From: Actinoplanes sp. DH11
Lineage (GTDB): Bacteria; Actinomycetota; Actinomycetes; Mycobacteriales; Micromonosporaceae
DNA: 64,000 nt
Direction: 5' to 3'
Assembly (NCBI RefSeq): GCF_020873875.1
Contig: NZ_JAHWGU010000011.1
Span: 186,001-250,000, forward strand
The first letter of the stretch is position 1; every line of letters begins with the position of its first letter. The notes beneath the pieces were generated by a model. That model had not been told where the DNA came from. It searched no databases and was given only the letters and a program-made list of their open reading frames with translations. The position numbers and the translations under genes are program-made. Of this stretch, positions 8,796 to 16,960 are shown piece after piece.

Positions 8796-10835
8796 TTGCG
8801 ATCCGTCCTGCGGCTCCGCGGGTTCCGCCGCCTCTGGCTCGTGCTCGCGGCCGCCTCCTTCGGTGACTGGATCGGCATCCTCGCCACCGGACTGTTCGCC
8901 TCCGCCCAGTTCGAGAACCCGGCGGCACAGGGCGCCGCGTTCGGCGGGACCATCGCCGTACGCCTGCTGCCCTCCCTGCTGCTCGGACCCATCGCCGGAG
9001 TCATCGCCGACCGGTTCGACCGCCGCTACACCATGGTCATCGTCGACCTGCTGCGGTTCGTCATCTACCTGTCGATCCCGCTGGTCCCGCTCTTCGGCGG
9101 CTCACCCGGCCTCACCGTGGCCTGGGCCACCATCGCCACCTTCCTCGGCGAGACGATCACGCTGATCTGGATCCCGGCCAAGGAGGCCGCGGTACCCAAC
9201 CTCATCCCGAAATCCCGGATCGAGGTCTCCAACCAGCTCACGCTCGTCACCACGTACGGCATCACGCCGATCCTGGCCGCGCTCACCCTCTCCGCGCTGA
9301 CCGCCGGCATCCAGCAGTCCGGCGCCACCCTGCCCGACTGGGCGCAGCCCGTGCAGATCGCGCTCTACGTCAACGCGTTCGCCCGGCTCGCCACCGCGCT
9401 CGTCGTGTTCTTCGGCATCAAGGAGATCGGCGGCAAGAGCCCCGAGCGGGAAAAAGCCGCCGAACAGGGCCTGACCAAGCAGTTCACCGCCGGCTGGACC
9501 TACATCGGCAGCACCCCGCTCGTCCGCGGCCTCGTCGTCGGCATCTTCGGCGCCTTCGCGGCCGGCGGCGTCGTGATCGGCGCGGCCCGCACCTACGCCG
9601 TCTCGCTGGGCGCCGGTGAAGCCGCCTTCTACCTGCTCTTCGGCACCATCTTCATGGGCCTGGCGCTCGGCATCGGCCTGGGCCCGATGATCGTCAAGGA
9701 ACTCTCCCGGCGCCGCTGGTTCGGCATGAGCATCGTGCTAGCCAGCGGCTCCGTGATGTTCCTCGGCCTCGCGTTCCACCTCTCCATGGCCCTGGTCGGC
9801 GCCCTGCTCGTCGGCGCCGGCGCCGGCATGGCGTTCCTCTCCGGCACCACCCTGCTGTACGGGGAGATCGCCGACGAGATGCGCGGCCGCACGTTCGCCG
9901 TGGTGCAGATCGGCGTCCGGATGGTGCTGCTGCTCGCGATCACCCTGTCCGGCTTCCTGGTCGGCCTGGGCAGCTCGCGGCGCGTCAGCCTGGGCCTGTT
10001 CGACGTCGACGTCTCCGCCACCCGGGTGCTGCTGCTGGTCGCCGGCGCCATCGGCATCTGGGTCGGCATCGGCTCCTTCCGCCAGATGGACGACAAACGC
10101 GGCGTACCGGTGATCGCCGACCTGTGGGGCTCGCTGCGCGGCCGCCCGCTCTCCCCGGCCGAATCGTTCGTGCAGGCCGGCGTGTTCGTCGTGTTCGAAG
10201 GCGGCGAGGGCGCGGGCAAGTCGACCCAGCTCACCCTGCTCGCCGAGACGCTGCGCGAACAGGGCCGCGACGTGGTCGTCACCCGCGAACCCGGCGCCAC
10301 CGACCTCGGCACCCGGATCCGCCGGCTCGTCCTCGACAAAACCCAGGACGCACCCTCCGCGCGGGCCGAGGCCCTGCTCTACGCCGCCGACCGGGCACAC
10401 CACGTCGCCACCGTGGTGCGGCCGGCGTTGGCCCGCGGTGCCGTCGTCGTCAGCGACCGCTACGTCGACTCGTCGCTCGCCTACCAGGGCGCCGGCCGGA
10501 CCCTGCCCGTACAGGAAATCTCCTGGCTCTCCTCCTGGGCCACCGGCGGCCTCAAACCCGACCTGGTCGTGCTCCTCGACGTCGACCCCGGCGTCGGCCT
10601 GACCCGCGTCGACTCCCGCGGCGGCGACGCCGACCGCCTGGAGAGCGAGTCGAGGGCCTTCCACGACCGCGTGCGGTACGCCTTCCTCGACCTGGCCGCC
10701 GCCGACCCCAAGCGCTACCTGGTGCTGGACGCCTCCCGCCCGGTCGAGGAGATCGCCGAGGCGGTCCGGTCGCGGCTGGCCGGTGTGCTGAGCACGGTCG
10801 ACGAGGCGTACCCGGAGAACGCCCCCTCCTCCTGA
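8796..10835 (+). CDS. tmk: Fused MFS-type membrane protein and thymidylate kinase
   Basis: The protein has 679 residues from TTG 8796; a longer form from an ATC codon at 8739 is possible. Residues 1-455 are a 12-helix MFS module. Residues from about 460 form dTMP kinase: P-loop FEGGEGAGKST (K475), DR(Y) motif in SDRYVDSSLAYQG and the REPGATDLG strand. The kinase makes dTDP from dTMP for DNA synthesis. Fusion of an MFS domain to Tmk is known in Micromonosporaceae; what the membrane part transports is unknown. The kinase part (about 215 residues) is full length. It is convergent with holB. Confidence 0.93.
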   Translation: MRSVLRLRGFRRLWLVLAAASFGDWIGILATGLFASAQFENPAAQGAAFGGTIAVRLLPSLLLGPIAGVIADRFDRRYTMVIVDLLRFVIYLSIPLVPLFGGSPGLTVAWATIATFLGETITLIWIPAKEAAVPNLIPKSRIEVSNQLTLVTTYGITPILAALTLSALTAGIQQSGATLPDWAQPVQIALYVNAFARLATALVVFFGIKEIGGKSPEREKAAEQGLTKQFTAGWTYIGSTPLVRGLVVGIFGAFAAGGVVIGAARTYAVSLGAGEAAFYLLFGTIFMGLALGIGLGPMIVKELSRRRWFGMSIVLASGSVMFLGLAFHLSMALVGALLVGAGAGMAFLSGTTLLYGEIADEMRGRTFAVVQIGVRMVLLLAITLSGFLVGLGSSRRVSLGLFDVDVSATRVLLLVAGAIGIWVGIGSFRQMDDKRGVPVIADLWGSLRGRPLSPAESFVQAGVFVVFEGGEGAGKSTQLTLLAETLREQGRDVVVTREPGATDLGTRIRRLVLDKTQDAPSARAEALLYAADRAHHVATVVRPALARGAVVVSDRYVDSSLAYQGAGRTLPVQEISWLSSWATGGLKPDLVVLLDVDPGVGLTRVDSRGGDADRLESESRAFHDRVRYAFLDLAAADPKRYLVLDASRPVEEIAEAVRSRLAGVLSTVDEAYPENAPSS

Positions 10836-10851
10836 GCCACCCGCTCGGCGT

Positions 10852-10928
10852 GCTTGCTTGCCGCGCTTGCTTGCCGCGCTCGCTCTGGGGCTCTCGCTCG
10901 GGGGCTCTCGCTCGGGGGCTCTCGCTCG
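10852..10928. repeat. Short tandem repeats between tmk and holB
   Basis: Two copies of a 13-bp unit (GCTTGCTTGCCGC; 10852-10864, 10865-10877) are followed by three exact copies of a 14-bp unit (GGGGCTCTCGCTCG; 10887-10928). They fill the space between the ends of two convergent genes. Confidence 0.9.
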
Positions 10929-10941
10929 GCTGTCGTGCTGG

Positions 10942-12135
10942 TCAGCCTCTCCAGAGGGTGACCATCATCGCCTCCAGGGCGATGTCCGGCTTCACGTTGC
11001 GCTCGATCGCGTCCTGGCAGGCCAGCACCGCCTCCAGGCGCCGCAGCACGCTCTCCGGTGACCACTTCTCCGCCGCGGCCGCCGAGATCTGCTCGATGTC
11101 GGCGTGCACCACCGGCACCGGCGCGCGCAGACCGGTGATCAGCACATCACGGTAGAAACCCGCCAAATCCTTCAACGAACGGTCCAGCGCATCCCGCTGC
11201 GACCGCGTCGCCCGCGATTTCTGCCTGCGCTCCAACTCCTTGATCTGGCCGGCCGCGCCGCGCATGGCAGTTGTCGCCCCACGCCCGGTGCCGCCCGCAC
11301 CGAGCGCCTGCTCCAGCGCCGCCCGCTCGGTCGCGTCGCTCTCGGCGACCGCGTCGGCGGACTCCCGCCGGGCCGCGTTCACCATCGCCTGCGCCGCGTC
11401 GAAACACGCGCCGATGCTGCTCAACCTGCGCGGCACGGACAAAACTTCCTCACGCCGGGTACGCGCGTCCGCATCAGTGGCCAACTGAATCGCCCGCTCC
11501 ACGTCACCCTGCGCCGCCGCTGCCGCCCACGCCGCCTGCTCCGGCTCGATCGCGTGCCGCCGCACCAGCACCTCGGCGACCGCGGCCGCCGGCGCCTGCC
11601 GCAACGGCACCACCCGGCAGCGGGACCGGATCGTCACCGAGATGTCCTCCGGATGCACCGACGGCGTGCACAGCAGGAACACGGTCCGTGGCGACGGCTC
11701 CTCCACCGCCTTGAGCAGCGCGTTGCCGGCCCGCTCGCCGAGCCGGTCGGCATCCTCCACGATCACCACCTGCCAGCGCCCGGCCGACGGCGAACTGGCC
11801 GCCCGCATCACCAGCTCCCGCATCTCCCGCACACTGATCGACAGGCCCTCGGAAACCACGATCCGCACGTCGGCATGCGTCCCGCCCAGCGTCGTACGGC
11901 AACCGTGACACTCACCGCAACCAACCCCGTCACGCTCACACTGCAGCGCCGCCGCGAACACCCGCGCCGCCGTGGACCGCCCCGACCCCGGCGGCCCGGT
12001 GAAAATCCACGCATGGGTCATGCCACCCCCACCGGCCGTGTCACCGGCCACGACGCGGGCGGCCGAGGCGGCGGCCCGGCGGAGCATCTCCACCGGCTCG
12101 TCCTGCCCCACCAGTTCAGCGAAGACGTCATGCAC
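10942..12135 (-). CDS. holB: DNA polymerase III delta' subunit
   Basis: This clamp-loader subunit has 397 residues from a GTG start (VHDVFAELVGQDEPV), chosen because the N-terminus then matches the AAA+ fold; 53 further residues upstream look non-coding. The P-loop variant GPPGSGRST is at 47-55. Four cysteines (C66, C73, C76, C79) form the zinc module typical of DnaX/HolB proteins. VVIVEDADRL and the sensor region NALLKAVEEPSPRTVFLLC follow. The C-terminal third is helical. The tmk-holB-PSP1 neighbourhood is widely conserved. Confidence 0.93.
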   Translation of the reverse strand: MHDVFAELVGQDEPVEMLRRAAASAARVVAGDTAGGGGMTHAWIFTGPPGSGRSTAARVFAAALQCERDGVGCGECHGCRTTLGGTHADVRIVVSEGLSISVREMRELVMRAASSPSAGRWQVVIVEDADRLGERAGNALLKAVEEPSPRTVFLLCTPSVHPEDISVTIRSRCRVVPLRQAPAAAVAEVLVRRHAIEPEQAAWAAAAAQGDVERAIQLATDADARTRREEVLSVPRRLSSIGACFDAAQAMVNAARRESADAVAESDATERAALEQALGAGGTGRGATTAMRGAAGQIKELERRQKSRATRSQRDALDRSLKDLAGFYRDVLITGLRAPVPVVHADIEQISAAAAEKWSPESVLRRLEAVLACQDAIERNVKPDIALEAMMVTLWRG

Positions 12136-13021
12136 CCGACGATGGTATTGCCCCGCACCGACAATCCCCGCACACCAGGTCACGATCCCGCCCACGGCCC
12201 GCCCGCCCACGCCGCGCTCGGGGGCGCTGGGTCGCGCTTCGCATGACCGTGTGCTGCCGTCGCCACTTGTGTCGCCAGACCGTGCGGACTCCACCGACCG
12301 TGCCCGGTCACCGGACCGTGCTGCCTCACGGACCGGCGTTGTCCACGAACGTTCACCGAGTGCGCGAGCGCGTGCTGGCCGGGCTCGGCCGGCGCTTACG
12401 GCTGCAGAAGACGCCCTCGGGCAACCCCCAGTGACAGCCGGCGGTGTTGGCTGTCACTGGTGGCTGCTGAGAGCGCTCTCGAACGACCGTCAGTGACAGC
12501 TGGCGGGTCCGGCGGTGCTGGCTGTCACTGGTGGCTGGTGAGAGCGCTCTCCAACGACCATCAGTGACAGCTGGCGGGTCGGCGGAGCTGGCTGTCGCTC
12601 ACGGTCGCTGGAACTGGTCTCGAGCGACCACCAGTGACAGCCGGTATTGATCTTCTCGCTCCGACCGCACCTTTCGGCCCGCCGCCGGGCGGCTACGACC
12701 GGTGGAAGCCGAGCAGTTGGCTCGAGCAGAACCACAACCGCAGCCACCGGGCTCGCCGGAGTCGACCGGTGAACTTCGGCGGTCACGGCATGGCCTGTGT
12801 CCAGCCCTCCGAGCCCCGCCGGCCCGGACGGATCGGCCGAAAGGTCAATCGGACGCCCAAGCCGTTACTCACGGTCACCCATACGGTCATCACCGTAACG
12901 GGACGTCCGTGCCCTATCGCTTATCCACAGGGGACCCTTGTGGCGTAGCGGGACGGTCACCGAAGCGGTACGGTCTGATGCCGGAACGCTACGGCGGCAT
13001 GACACGCGGTGAGGAGCCGGA
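12136..13021. other. 886-bp gap with no convincing gene
   Basis: The gap separates holB (minus) from the small plus-strand genes at 13022. It holds the nested palindromic tandem repeat at 12429-12643. Further on, 12860-12905 has several ACGGTCA/CCGTAAC-like motifs in both orientations, including an inverted pair CCGTTAC (12862-12868) and GTAACGG, possibly operators for the downstream genes. A TTATCCACA word at 12921-12929 matches a DnaA box but is alone. Open frames here lack ribosome sites and normal amino-acid make-up. Confidence 0.7.
12429..12643. repeat. Tandem repeat (about 70 bp x 3.2) with nested palindromes
   Basis: Units start at 12429, 12491, 12562 and 12632 (62, 71, 70 bp and a partial). 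Units 1 and 2 open with CAGTGACAGC and carry its exact inverted copy GCTGTCACTG further on (12429-12459, 12491-12530), forming a 10-bp stem; unit 3 has a decayed copy. The 12-bp palindrome GAGAGCGCTCTC then follows in units 1 and 2. The unit is thus a hairpin plus a palindrome, repeated. Confidence 0.9.
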
Positions 13022-13348
13022 ATGGGCCGCGAGATCGACGAGGCGTGGATCGACGAGGCGATCGAGCGGTACCGGCGTGTCGAGGAGTTGCGTGCCGAGT
13101 TCGATCAGGCGGTGGCCACGCATGCGGTCTCGGTGCACTCGCCGGACCGGACTATCGAGGTCGTCGTCACGGCTTCGGGGGCCATCGTGGACGTTCGGTT
13201 GCACGGCGAGCTGAGCCATCGTGATCCGGCCGAGTTCGCTCGCGAAATCAAGGAAGCCGTGGTCAGCGCGGCCGAGGCGGCCCGCTGGGCGCGGGAGAAG
13301 CTGCACGGCGAAGTGTTCGGATCGTTCCGCACCCTGGAGGGGCACTGA
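13022..13348 (+). CDS. YbaB/EbfC-like DNA-binding family protein
   Basis: The protein has 108 residues. ATG 13022 is preceded by GAGGAG. The central part, TIEVVVTASGAIVDVRLHGEL, is the beta-sheet signature of the YbaB/EbfC fold, flanked by long helices (EAIERYRRVEELRAEF and EFAREIKEAVVSAAEAARWAREK). In actinobacteria such proteins often sit next to WXG100-like genes. It begins a three-gene set; its stop is followed by the next GTG after one base. Function here is unknown, either nucleoid binding or a type VII-associated role. Confidence 0.7.
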   Translation: MGREIDEAWIDEAIERYRRVEELRAEFDQAVATHAVSVHSPDRTIEVVVTASGAIVDVRLHGELSHRDPAEFAREIKEAVVSAAEAARWAREKLHGEVFGSFRTLEGH

Positions 13349-13349
13349 G

Positions 13350-13646
13350 GTGGACCGGCTCGCCGATCAGATCGACAATGTCGCGGCAGTTCTGTCGACG
13401 ATGGACCGTCAGATGACGCTGCTGACGCCGGCCGCCTCGGCTTTCGGGGCTGACGAGGCGGGCCGGCCTGGGCGGATCGGCCGCGCGCTCTACGCCGGCT
13501 GGACCTCGGTGCTGGCGGCACGCGCCCGTGAGGCGGCCGCCGCGTCAGCGTCCCTGACCGAAATGGCCCATGCAGTGCGGTCCGGGGCCCAGGCTTACGC
13601 GGCAACCGACGAGGCGGCTCGGCGCCGCTTCCAGCGGGAGCTCTAG
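13350..13646 (+). CDS. Small helical protein of the WXG100/ESX-associated kind
   Basis: The protein has 98 residues from GTG 13350, one base after the previous stop, which supports coupling. It is all-helical, Ala-rich and without a signal peptide: VDRLADQIDNVAAVLS at the start and AHAVRSGAQAYAATDEAARRRFQ at the end. The closing A-Y-x-x-x-D/E pattern recalls the C-terminal YxxxD/E signal of type VII substrates (here Y-A-A-T-D), though no clear WXG turn is visible. Family assignment is tentative. Confidence 0.6.
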   Translation: MDRLADQIDNVAAVLSTMDRQMTLLTPAASAFGADEAGRPGRIGRALYAGWTSVLAARAREAAAASASLTEMAHAVRSGAQAYAATDEAARRRFQREL

Positions 13647-13687
13647 GAACGATGCGGGATGGCTGGATGACGAAATCGGAGCGCTAG

Positions 13688-14290
13688 ATGATGGACCGCC
13701 TGGACCATCTGCTGGACGCCGCGAGCCCACTGCTGAACCGCGTGGACGAGATCCTCTCCACGGTCGGCGCGCCGGAGGGTCACGCCGTCTGGGTCGAACT
13801 GCGCCGGGTGCGCGTGCTGCCCGGGGACGCGGCCCGGGCGGTCGGCGCACTCCATCCGGAGGCGATCCGGAGCGCGGTGCCGGAACTCCGGGCCGACGTG
13901 CAGGCTTACGCGGCGGTCGCGGACGGGCTGCCGCTGCCGGGTGCGTGGCAGGGCGAGGCAGCCGAGGCGTACGAGGTCGCCCGCCGCCGCATCGCCGAAC
14001 ATCTGAACGGCGGTCCGGACAGTCTGGGACACCGGATGGCGGCGACGGCCGACCTGGCCGACGCCCTGACCGGGTGGATGACGCGCGCCCGGGGCGAACT
14101 GGCCGGAACCCTCGCCACGGTCCTCGCCTCCGCCGAATGCGTAGCCCTCACCACCGGCGACCTCAAACCCGACGAACTGGCCCGCCTGGCAGCCGACATG
14201 GCCGCGCCGTTGCTGCGGACGGTGGCGGACGCCTACGACCGAGGCGAGTCCCTGATCGACGAAGCAGCCGCCCTGCAACGGGATCGCTGA
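13688..14290 (+). CDS. WXG-like helical protein, putative type VII secretion target
   Basis: The protein has 200 residues; two adjacent ATGs (13688, 13691) are possible starts. It is helical throughout. In the middle, PGAWQGEAAEAYEVARRR contains a W-x-G turn (W-Q-G) between two helices, like WXG100 proteins, followed by Y-E-V-A-R. The second half (ATADLADALTGWMTRARGEL) is another helical hairpin, making it about twice the length of classic WXG100 proteins. No EccC/EccD secretion gene lies in the window, so any secretion partner must be elsewhere. Confidence 0.6.
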   Translation: MMDRLDHLLDAASPLLNRVDEILSTVGAPEGHAVWVELRRVRVLPGDAARAVGALHPEAIRSAVPELRADVQAYAAVADGLPLPGAWQGEAAEAYEVARRRIAEHLNGGPDSLGHRMAATADLADALTGWMTRARGELAGTLATVLASAECVALTTGDLKPDELARLAADMAAPLLRTVADAYDRGESLIDEAAALQRDR

Positions 14291-14325
14291 CCCTCCAAAA
14301 GCGACAAAGCAAGCAGAATCGACTC

Positions 14326-14420
14326 GCCCAGGCGCGGCTTGCGCGGTCTGGCTTGCGTGTAGGCCCACCCGCGCCTGGGCTCGGTCCGCGCCTGGGCTCG
14401 GTCCGCGCCTGGGCTCAGTC
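14326..14420. repeat. 17-bp tandem repeats with an inverted partner, likely convergent terminator
   Basis: Three copies of a 17-bp unit (CGCGCCTGGGCTCRGTC) run 14370-14420. Upstream, 14326-14337 is the exact reverse complement of their core, so a perfect 12-bp stem can form with 14369-14380 or with either later copy. The site lies between the ends of two convergent genes and could stop transcription from both sides. Confidence 0.7.
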
Positions 14421-14446
14421 CGCGCACGGGCTGGCCGCGCGCGGGC

Positions 14447-15970
14447 TCAGGGCGATCGGCGGCGGCGGATGCTGAGCAGGAGGGCGCCCACCCCGCCGGC
14501 CACCATGCCGGCGCCGGTCAGCAGCCACGAGACCGGACCTCCGGGCCCGGTGATCGGCAGACCGGCCGCGGCGTTGGAGCCCGAATCCGAACCAGAGCCC
14601 GAACCAGAGCCCGAACCCGAGCCCGAACCGGCAGGTGCGGCGCCCTGTCCGGTGCCGCGCTTCGGTGCGACGGCGCCGGCTTCGAGCATGCCCAGTCCGA
14701 GGTCGGCGACCACTGCGGACGGACGGTACCCGGATTTTCCGCGGGGACCGGTCGGCTTTCCACCGCGTACCAAGGAAATCTTCACCGCCGTGGCCCGCGC
14801 CGCGATGGCTCGCCCCTCGGTGGCCTGGCGTGCGGCACCGAGCGAGACGCGCAGCCTCGCGGCGGGTACGGGGCCGGTGGCGGCAGCCGGTGCCGGGGTG
14901 GTCTCCGCGCTGGTCAGAGCGGGCAGTCCGGGGATCGCCGGCAGGGGAAGCGGGCCGGCGGAGTCGAGGCTCGACGTCAACGACTCGAGCAGCGTCGCAT
15001 CCTCACCGAGCGTCAAATCGGTGTAGTCACCGACCGTGTTGAGAATCGTCCGTTTGCCGTTTCGGTGGGTCACTTCGACGGCCGCCGGCTCGTACCCGAC
15101 CTCGCCCTGCCCGCCGTCCGACATGCTGACCCGCAGCCTCGCCGGCCGCAGCACCCGCAGGCGCACCTCTCCGTCGGCGAGGCTGAGCCGCCCGGCCGTC
15201 AGGGAGGCCGTCGCCACCGATGCGGCCTCGCCGCCGCGCTGTCGGATGCCGGCGGTGCTCGTCGCGGTCAACTTTTCGGCCGCCCGGAACAGGGACCGGT
15301 TGCCACCGCCGCTCACCGCGACCCGGTTCAGTTCGGCCTCTGCCCGGGAGGCGTCGCCGTTCGCGGAACCGCAGCCCAGCCCCTCGTTCCAGCGCGCGTG
15401 TGAGGTGAGGGTGCCGCCGCCGGCGCGCACCGGCCCGTACTGCCTGGTGCTCAGCCGTTTCCTACCCGCCTCCCGGTTCGACGGCGGCGCCTGCTGCAAG
15501 ATCACGTCATTGCGCGCGGCCGCGCCGGACACCCGCCCGTCGAGGGCCCGGCTGGCGGCCGCCGACTTGATCGGCCCGCTGGCGATCAGCACGCTGCGGG
15601 CGTCACCCAGGCCCACCCCTCCGACGGGCGGCGAACTGCTGTGACGCGTACGCCCGGCGCCCTTCTCCTCGTCCGCCGAAGCGGAATCCGCGTCCCCGCC
15701 GGAAGGCGCCGAAGAGGCCGCGTCGCCGCCGCCGGCGTCCGCACTCGGTGACCTCAGCCCTGGCGCCTCGGCCGCCGACCGGGTGCCGGGGGCAGCCACC
15801 GCGCCGAGTTCGAGCCGGTTGATCCGCAGCACCTGGGCGCCCGACTGCGCGGCGTGACTGCCCGGCTGCGCGCACAGGGCGGCGTGGGCCGGCGCCGGAG
15901 GGGACGCGACGAGGGTGCTCGCGAGGCCCAGCGCGACGGCGCCGGTGGCCACCGACCTGGCGGGTGTCAT
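14447..15970 (-). CDS. LPXTG-type cell-wall-anchored secreted protein, unknown function
   Basis: The protein has 507 residues. ATG 15970 has AAAGGA 5-6 bases upstream. A signal peptide (SVATGAVALGLASTLVASPPAPAHA) ends near residue 30. The C-terminus has a Gly-Ser dipeptide linker, the sortase motif LPITG, a hydrophobic span and the tail RRRR. The protein should therefore be exported, cut at LPIT-G and joined to the wall by a sortase, which is not in this window. The body is Ala/Ser/Arg-rich with repeated valine-alternating strands and few cysteines; I recognise no enzyme fold. The linker is encoded by short GAGCCC/GAACC repeats at about 14576-14632. Confidence 0.8.
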   Translation of the reverse strand: MTPARSVATGAVALGLASTLVASPPAPAHAALCAQPGSHAAQSGAQVLRINRLELGAVAAPGTRSAAEAPGLRSPSADAGGGDAASSAPSGGDADSASADEEKGAGRTRHSSSPPVGGVGLGDARSVLIASGPIKSAAASRALDGRVSGAAARNDVILQQAPPSNREAGRKRLSTRQYGPVRAGGGTLTSHARWNEGLGCGSANGDASRAEAELNRVAVSGGGNRSLFRAAEKLTATSTAGIRQRGGEAASVATASLTAGRLSLADGEVRLRVLRPARLRVSMSDGGQGEVGYEPAAVEVTHRNGKRTILNTVGDYTDLTLGEDATLLESLTSSLDSAGPLPLPAIPGLPALTSAETTPAPAAATGPVPAARLRVSLGAARQATEGRAIAARATAVKISLVRGGKPTGPRGKSGYRPSAVVADLGLGMLEAGAVAPKRGTGQGAAPAGSGSGSGSGSGSGSDSGSNAAAGLPITGPGGPVSWLLTGAGMVAGGVGALLLSIRRRRSP

Positions 15971-16112
15971 GGGGGTCCTTTCGGGGGCGGCGTCTACGCG
16001 ACTGGCCAACGACTGTCGATTCGGCCAGTTGCGCCGCATCTATGCGACAACCCACGCGGGTAGTTCAAAACCGGCATTTGGTGCGGCCCGCTGAGCGTCG
16101 TAGGGTTGGCAC

Positions 16113-16943
16113 ATGGGCATGCTGTGCGCGGTCAGCTTCAACCGGTACGGCCGCCTCTACTACCTGGACCCCAACGGGTTCACGCCGGCCGTCGGAGATC
16201 GCGTTCTGGTGCCGACCGACGACGGCCCCGAGGTGGCGGAGTGCGTCTGGGCACCGCAATGGGTCGACGAGGAGACCTCCGGGTTTCCCAAGGTGGTGGG
16301 TCTCGCCGACGAGCAGGACCTGCACCGCGACGAGCTGCTGCGTAAACGCAAGGCCGAGGCCAAGGTCGCCGCCAAGAAACTGATCAAGGCGCACGAGCTG
16401 CCGATGAAGGTCGTCGCCGTCGACCACGTGCTCGACCAGGGCGGATCGGCACGCACCACGATCTACTTCACCGCGCCGCACCGGGTCGACTTCCGGTCCC
16501 TGGTCCGTGACCTCGGCGCCACCCTGCACTGCCGGGTCGAGCTGCGCCAGCTTTCCGCCCGTGACTCCGCACGCGTGCAGGGCGGCATCGGTTCCTGCGG
16601 GCGCGACCTGTGCTGCGCCACGTTCCTCACCGACTTCGAGCCGGTCACCATCCGGATGGCGAAGGACCAGGACCTGCCGCTCAACCCGCTGCGCATCTCC
16701 GGCGCGTGCGGCCGGCTGATGTGCTGCCTCAAATATGAACACCCTTTGTACTCGAAGTTCCAGGCCTCCGCGCCGGCTGTCGGCACCCGCGTCACGACGC
16801 CCGAGGGGGACGGCCGGGTCGTCGGGCACAGCGTGCCGAAGGACGAGGTCGTGGTCCGCCTCGACTCCGACGGATCACGGTGTTCGTGCAGCCGCGCCTC
16901 GGTCTGCGGGCCGCGGCAGGCGCACGACTCCCGGTACAGCTGA
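16113..16943 (+). CDS. PSP1 domain protein (RicT/YaaT-like)
   Basis: The protein has 276 residues; alternative ATG at 16119. The PSP1 C-terminal domain is clear: FRSLVRDLGATLHCRVELRQL followed by GGIGSCGRDLCCATFL and ISGACGRLMCCLKYEH. These Cys pairs (GRDLCC, GRLMCC) are the conserved Cys-rich motifs of the family, which in Bacillus RicT help bind Fe-S clusters and modulate RNase Y. The C-terminal extension adds CSCSRASVC. It lies near holB, as in many Gram-positives. Its role in actinobacteria is not established. Confidence 0.88.
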   Translation: MGMLCAVSFNRYGRLYYLDPNGFTPAVGDRVLVPTDDGPEVAECVWAPQWVDEETSGFPKVVGLADEQDLHRDELLRKRKAEAKVAAKKLIKAHELPMKVVAVDHVLDQGGSARTTIYFTAPHRVDFRSLVRDLGATLHCRVELRQLSARDSARVQGGIGSCGRDLCCATFLTDFEPVTIRMAKDQDLPLNPLRISGACGRLMCCLKYEHPLYSKFQASAPAVGTRVTTPEGDGRVVGHSVPKDEVVVRLDSDGSRCSCSRASVCGPRQAHDSRYS

Positions 16944-16960
16944 CGCGCTGACCCGCCCCG

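Noticed and set aside
12921..12929. TTATCCACA, a DnaA-box match
   Set aside because: Single perfect box. A related TTGTCCAC word occurs near 12340, but there is no cluster, no AT-rich region, and no dnaA/dnaN nearby; not an origin.
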